This document shows, in pieces, positions 37,934 through 40,069 of a stretch of 40,069 bases of DNA (positions within the stretch are counted from its first letter, which is position 1; the number at the start of each line of letters is the position of its first letter). This stretch comes from Deltaproteobacteria bacterium (GTDB lineage: Bacteria; Myxococcota_A; Polyangia; Fen-1088). The stretch covers positions 1 to 40,069 of the forward strand of contig JAFGPX010000166.1 of assembly GCA_016935975.1 (NCBI GenBank), in the 5' to 3' direction. The notes beneath the pieces are model-generated. The model ran no database searches and was not told the origin of the DNA. It saw nothing but the letters and a program-made list of their open reading frames with translations. Both the position numbers and the translations under genes were made by a program.

Positions 37934-38809
37934 ATGACCCGATCCACGACTTGGCTTCTTTCTCTCGCCTGTTTCGCCATGAGTCTCGCGGGCTGTGTGG
38001 TGCGTGCCGCGGCGCCTCCGCCCGAGCCCGTGTACTACCCACCACCCCCAGCGCCAGCGCCGGTCGTGGTGGTCGAGGACCAGCCTATCTTCGTGCCCAG
38101 CGCACCTCCTCCGCCCCGGCGGGAATTCGTTCCGTATCCCCCAGGCCCGAACTACTCCTGGGTGCGCGGCTACTGGAACTGGGACAGCTACCGCTGGGCC
38201 TGGGTCCCTGGCTACTGGGAGTACGCACCTCCCGGGCATGTGTACGTCCAGCCCACCTACGTGTTGGTGAACGGCCGCTGGCAATACCGTCGCGGCTACT
38301 GGCACGACGGCCACGGCCGCCGCGAGTATGTCCGCCCCTACCAGCGCCGGCAGCCGCGACCGGAATGGCGCCAACCCGCCCATGGCCGAGCGCCTGGCTA
38401 CGGACGCGCGGCCCCTGGCCGTCCACCCGCCCCTCCCCCGACGCCCGGACCCCACCGCCGCATGGGACCGACAGCGCAGCCGCCGATGGGCCGCGCCACG
38501 CCGGCCCATGCTCCCGGCCACGCCGGACCCGTGCCGCAAGCCCGGCCAGGCCGTTCGAGTCCCCAAGCTCGCCCCGGTGTCGGACCGCAGCCGGCTCCTG
38601 CGCGGGGCCGCGGAACAGCGACCCGTCAGCCCCCGGCCGCTACAGCGGCGCCGAGCGCCCCCGCGAGCTCGGCGGGTACGGCGGCGCCCCGTCGGGGAGC
38701 GTCCAAGTCCGCGCCCACCTCGGGCAAGCCCTCAAGTGGCAAGTCCAGCCCCGCGCCACTGCAGCCAAGGTCGTCGCCAGGGGCGCCACGACGCGGAGTC
38801 GCCCAATAG
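37934..38809 (+). CDS. WxxGxW-repeat lipoprotein
   Basis: A 291-aa predicted lipoprotein. Lipobox LAGC with Cys21 after a short signal peptide, ggggagg 6 nt before ATG. Residues about 75-135 hold three WxxGxW-type units (WVRGYWNW, WVPGYWEY, and RRGYWHD after NGRWQY), the beta-hairpin motif of the WXXGXW family. Beyond residue 140 the protein is low-complexity Pro/Ala/Arg/Ser (about 150 residues), likely disordered. Function of the family is not known. Confidence 0.85.
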   Translation: MTRSTTWLLSLACFAMSLAGCVVRAAAPPPEPVYYPPPPAPAPVVVVEDQPIFVPSAPPPPRREFVPYPPGPNYSWVRGYWNWDSYRWAWVPGYWEYAPPGHVYVQPTYVLVNGRWQYRRGYWHDGHGRREYVRPYQRRQPRPEWRQPAHGRAPGYGRAAPGRPPAPPPTPGPHRRMGPTAQPPMGRATPAHAPGHAGPVPQARPGRSSPQARPGVGPQPAPARGRGTATRQPPAATAAPSAPASSAGTAAPRRGASKSAPTSGKPSSGKSSPAPLQPRSSPGAPRRGVAQ

Positions 38810-38841
38810 AGGCTGCGCGGCCCGCTCGAGGCAGCTACCGC

Positions 38842-40069
38842 TCACAGCACGTACTGCGAGAGATCCTCGTCCTTGAGGAGCCCTTGCAGCCGCTCGCGCA
38901 CGTATCCCGCGGTAATGGGCACCGTCTGCTCGCCGAGGTCCGGCGCTTCGAAGGATAGCTCGTCGAGCAGCTTCTCCATCACCGTATGCAGGCGCCGCGC
39001 GCCGATGTTCTCCATGCGCGCGTTGACGTCGGCCGCGATACGCGCGATTTCGGCCACCGCATCCGCCCGCACGTCGAGGTGCACCTTCTCGGTGCCAAGG
39101 AGGGCGGTGTACTGCTTGACCAGGGCGTTTTCCGGCTCGGTCAGAATGCGCACGAAGTCGGCGTCGGTCAGCGAGTCCAGCTCGACACGGATGGGAAAGC
39201 GACCCTGCAACTCGGGGATCAGATCCTTGGGCTTGGCCACGTGGAAAGCGCCAGCGGCGATGAAGAGCACGTGGTCGGTCTTGAGGGGTCCGTACTTGGT
39301 CGACACCGTCGAGCCCTCCACGATAGGCAGTAGGTCGCGCTGCACACCCTCGCGCGATACGTCCGGTCCGTGCCCACCTGCCTCGCGGCCCGCGACCTTG
39401 TCGAGCTCGTCGATGAAGATGATCCCGTCCTGCTCGGCGCGGCCGATGGCCTCCTTGGTCACGCGCTCCATGTCGATGAGCTTGGCCGCTTCTTCCTCGG
39501 TCAGCGCCTCCAGCGCCTCGGGCACCGAGAGGCGGCGATGCTTGGTGCGCCGGTTCTGCGGCAGCATGTTCTGGATGTTGAGCACCATCTCTTCCATGCC
39601 GGTGCCCGAGAACACGTCGACGAACGACTTGGCCGCCTCGCTGGTGTCGACCTCGACCGAGCGATCGTCGAGCTTGCCCTCGCGCAGCAGGTAGCGCAGA
39701 TTCTCGCGCGTGGACGGCTCGGCGGCCGGCTCGGCCACGCCGGATCCGGGCAGGGGAATGGCGCCCGTCGCCGTGCGCGCGGCGGGCGATGGCATGAGCG
39801 CATCGAGCAACCGCTCCTCGGCGTTTTCCCGCGCTCGCGCCTTGTTGCGCTCGCGTTCTTCCTCGCGCAGCATCGACACCGAGGTCTCCGCCAAGTCGCG
39901 CACCATGGAGTCCACGTCGCGTCCGACGTAGCCGACCTCGGTGAATTTGGACGCCTCGACCTTGACGAATGGCGCATGCGCCAGCTTGGCCAGGCGCCGC
40001 GCGATCTCGGTCTTGCCCACGCCGGTGGGCCCGATGAGCATGATGTTCTTGGGCGAGATCTCGTCGCGC
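38842..40069 (-). CDS. hslU: HslU, ATPase subunit of the HslUV protease (5' end cut)
   Basis: AAA+ unfoldase partnering HslV. The reading frame is open to the right edge; the residues [20 protein letters not shown] include Walker A and show that about 40-50 N-terminal residues lie beyond the window. Seen: [22 protein letters not shown] (pore-loop region), Walker [45 protein letters not shown], and the C-terminal DLSQYVL that inserts into HslV. The I-domain between residues about 95 and 190 includes an extra Ala/Pro/Gly-rich stretch. hslV should lie just outside the window. Confidence 0.96.
   Translation of the reverse strand, partial: RDEISPKNIMLIGPTGVGKTEIARRLAKLAHAPFVKVEASKFTEVGYVGRDVDSMVRDLAETSVSMLREEERERNKARARENAEERLLDALMPSPAARTATGAIPLPGSGVAEPAAEPSTRENLRYLLREGKLDDRSVEVDTSEAAKSFVDVFSGTGMEEMVLNIQNMLPQNRRTKHRRLSVPEALEALTEEEAAKLIDMERVTKEAIGRAEQDGIIFIDELDKVAGREAGGHGPDVSREGVQRDLLPIVEGSTVSTKYGPLKTDHVLFIAAGAFHVAKPKDLIPELQGRFPIRVELDSLTDADFVRILTEPENALVKQYTALLGTEKVHLDVRADAVAEIARIAADVNARMENIGARRLHTVMEKLLDELSFEAPDLGEQTVPITAGYVRERLQGLLKDEDLSQYVL

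Overview
The window is a very GC-rich bacterial chromosome segment, most likely from a Myxococcota-type (deltaproteobacterial) lineage. Pointers are a gliding-transducer-like (Glt) envelope operon ending in an AgmX/PglI-domain protein, a cereblon-like CULT protein, a diguanylate cyclase with a LacI-type sensor, a very large S41 peptidase and several Ala/Pro-rich envelope proteins. No tRNA, rRNA, CRISPR array or prophage was seen.

Layout. 1-353: no gene, two palindromic repeats. 384-5842: four enzymes matching the WbpA/WbpB/WbpE/WbpD route to UDP-2,3-diacetamido-2,3-dideoxy-glucuronic acid. WbpA is on the plus strand; WbpD-E-B are a tightly coupled minus-strand operon that continues into an ElyC/YdcF-like envelope protein. 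Between the two arms sits a GxxExxY gene inside nested inverted repeats, apparently inserted into an older palindromic repeat. 5973-17714: an approximately 12-kb minus-strand envelope operon. In transcription order it holds an Ala/Pro-rich secreted protein, a TPR/coiled-coil protein, a 1199-residue TPR protein (GltD/AgmU-like), a short TPR protein (GltE/AglT-like), a small secreted protein (GltF-like), a bitopic protein with an AgmX/PglI C-terminal domain (GltG-like), a secreted coiled-coil protein and an outer-membrane beta-barrel (position of GltH). A good promoter lies upstream and a second one before the last two genes. 17945-19765: obgE, rpmA and rplU. 19880-21157: hisD. 21227-23736: a small Cys/His protein and a lone type III secretion export gate, sctV. 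23857-26748: proA and a divergent NtrC-type regulator. 26926-32689: an outer-membrane protein, rsmI, a large S41 peptidase and a four-helix membrane protein. 32744-37830: the LacI-sensor/GGDEF protein, the CULT protein and a UvrD/PcrA helicase. 37934-40069: a WxxGxW lipoprotein and hslU, cut by the window edge.

Two repeat classes punctuate the intergenic spaces. One is a short GC-rich palindrome (near 10-75, 1740-1800, 5889-5958). The other is a purine-rich imperfect inverted repeat (1806-2342, 19061-19166, 23739-23848, 26765-26873), one copy of which carries the GxxExxY gene. Several genes without a Shine-Dalgarno sequence have a TANNNT-like hexamer 5-12 nt before the start codon, which suggests leaderless transcripts.

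The best leads are the GxxExxY repeat family, the Glt-like operon with two unassigned secreted subunits, and the compact CULT protein.
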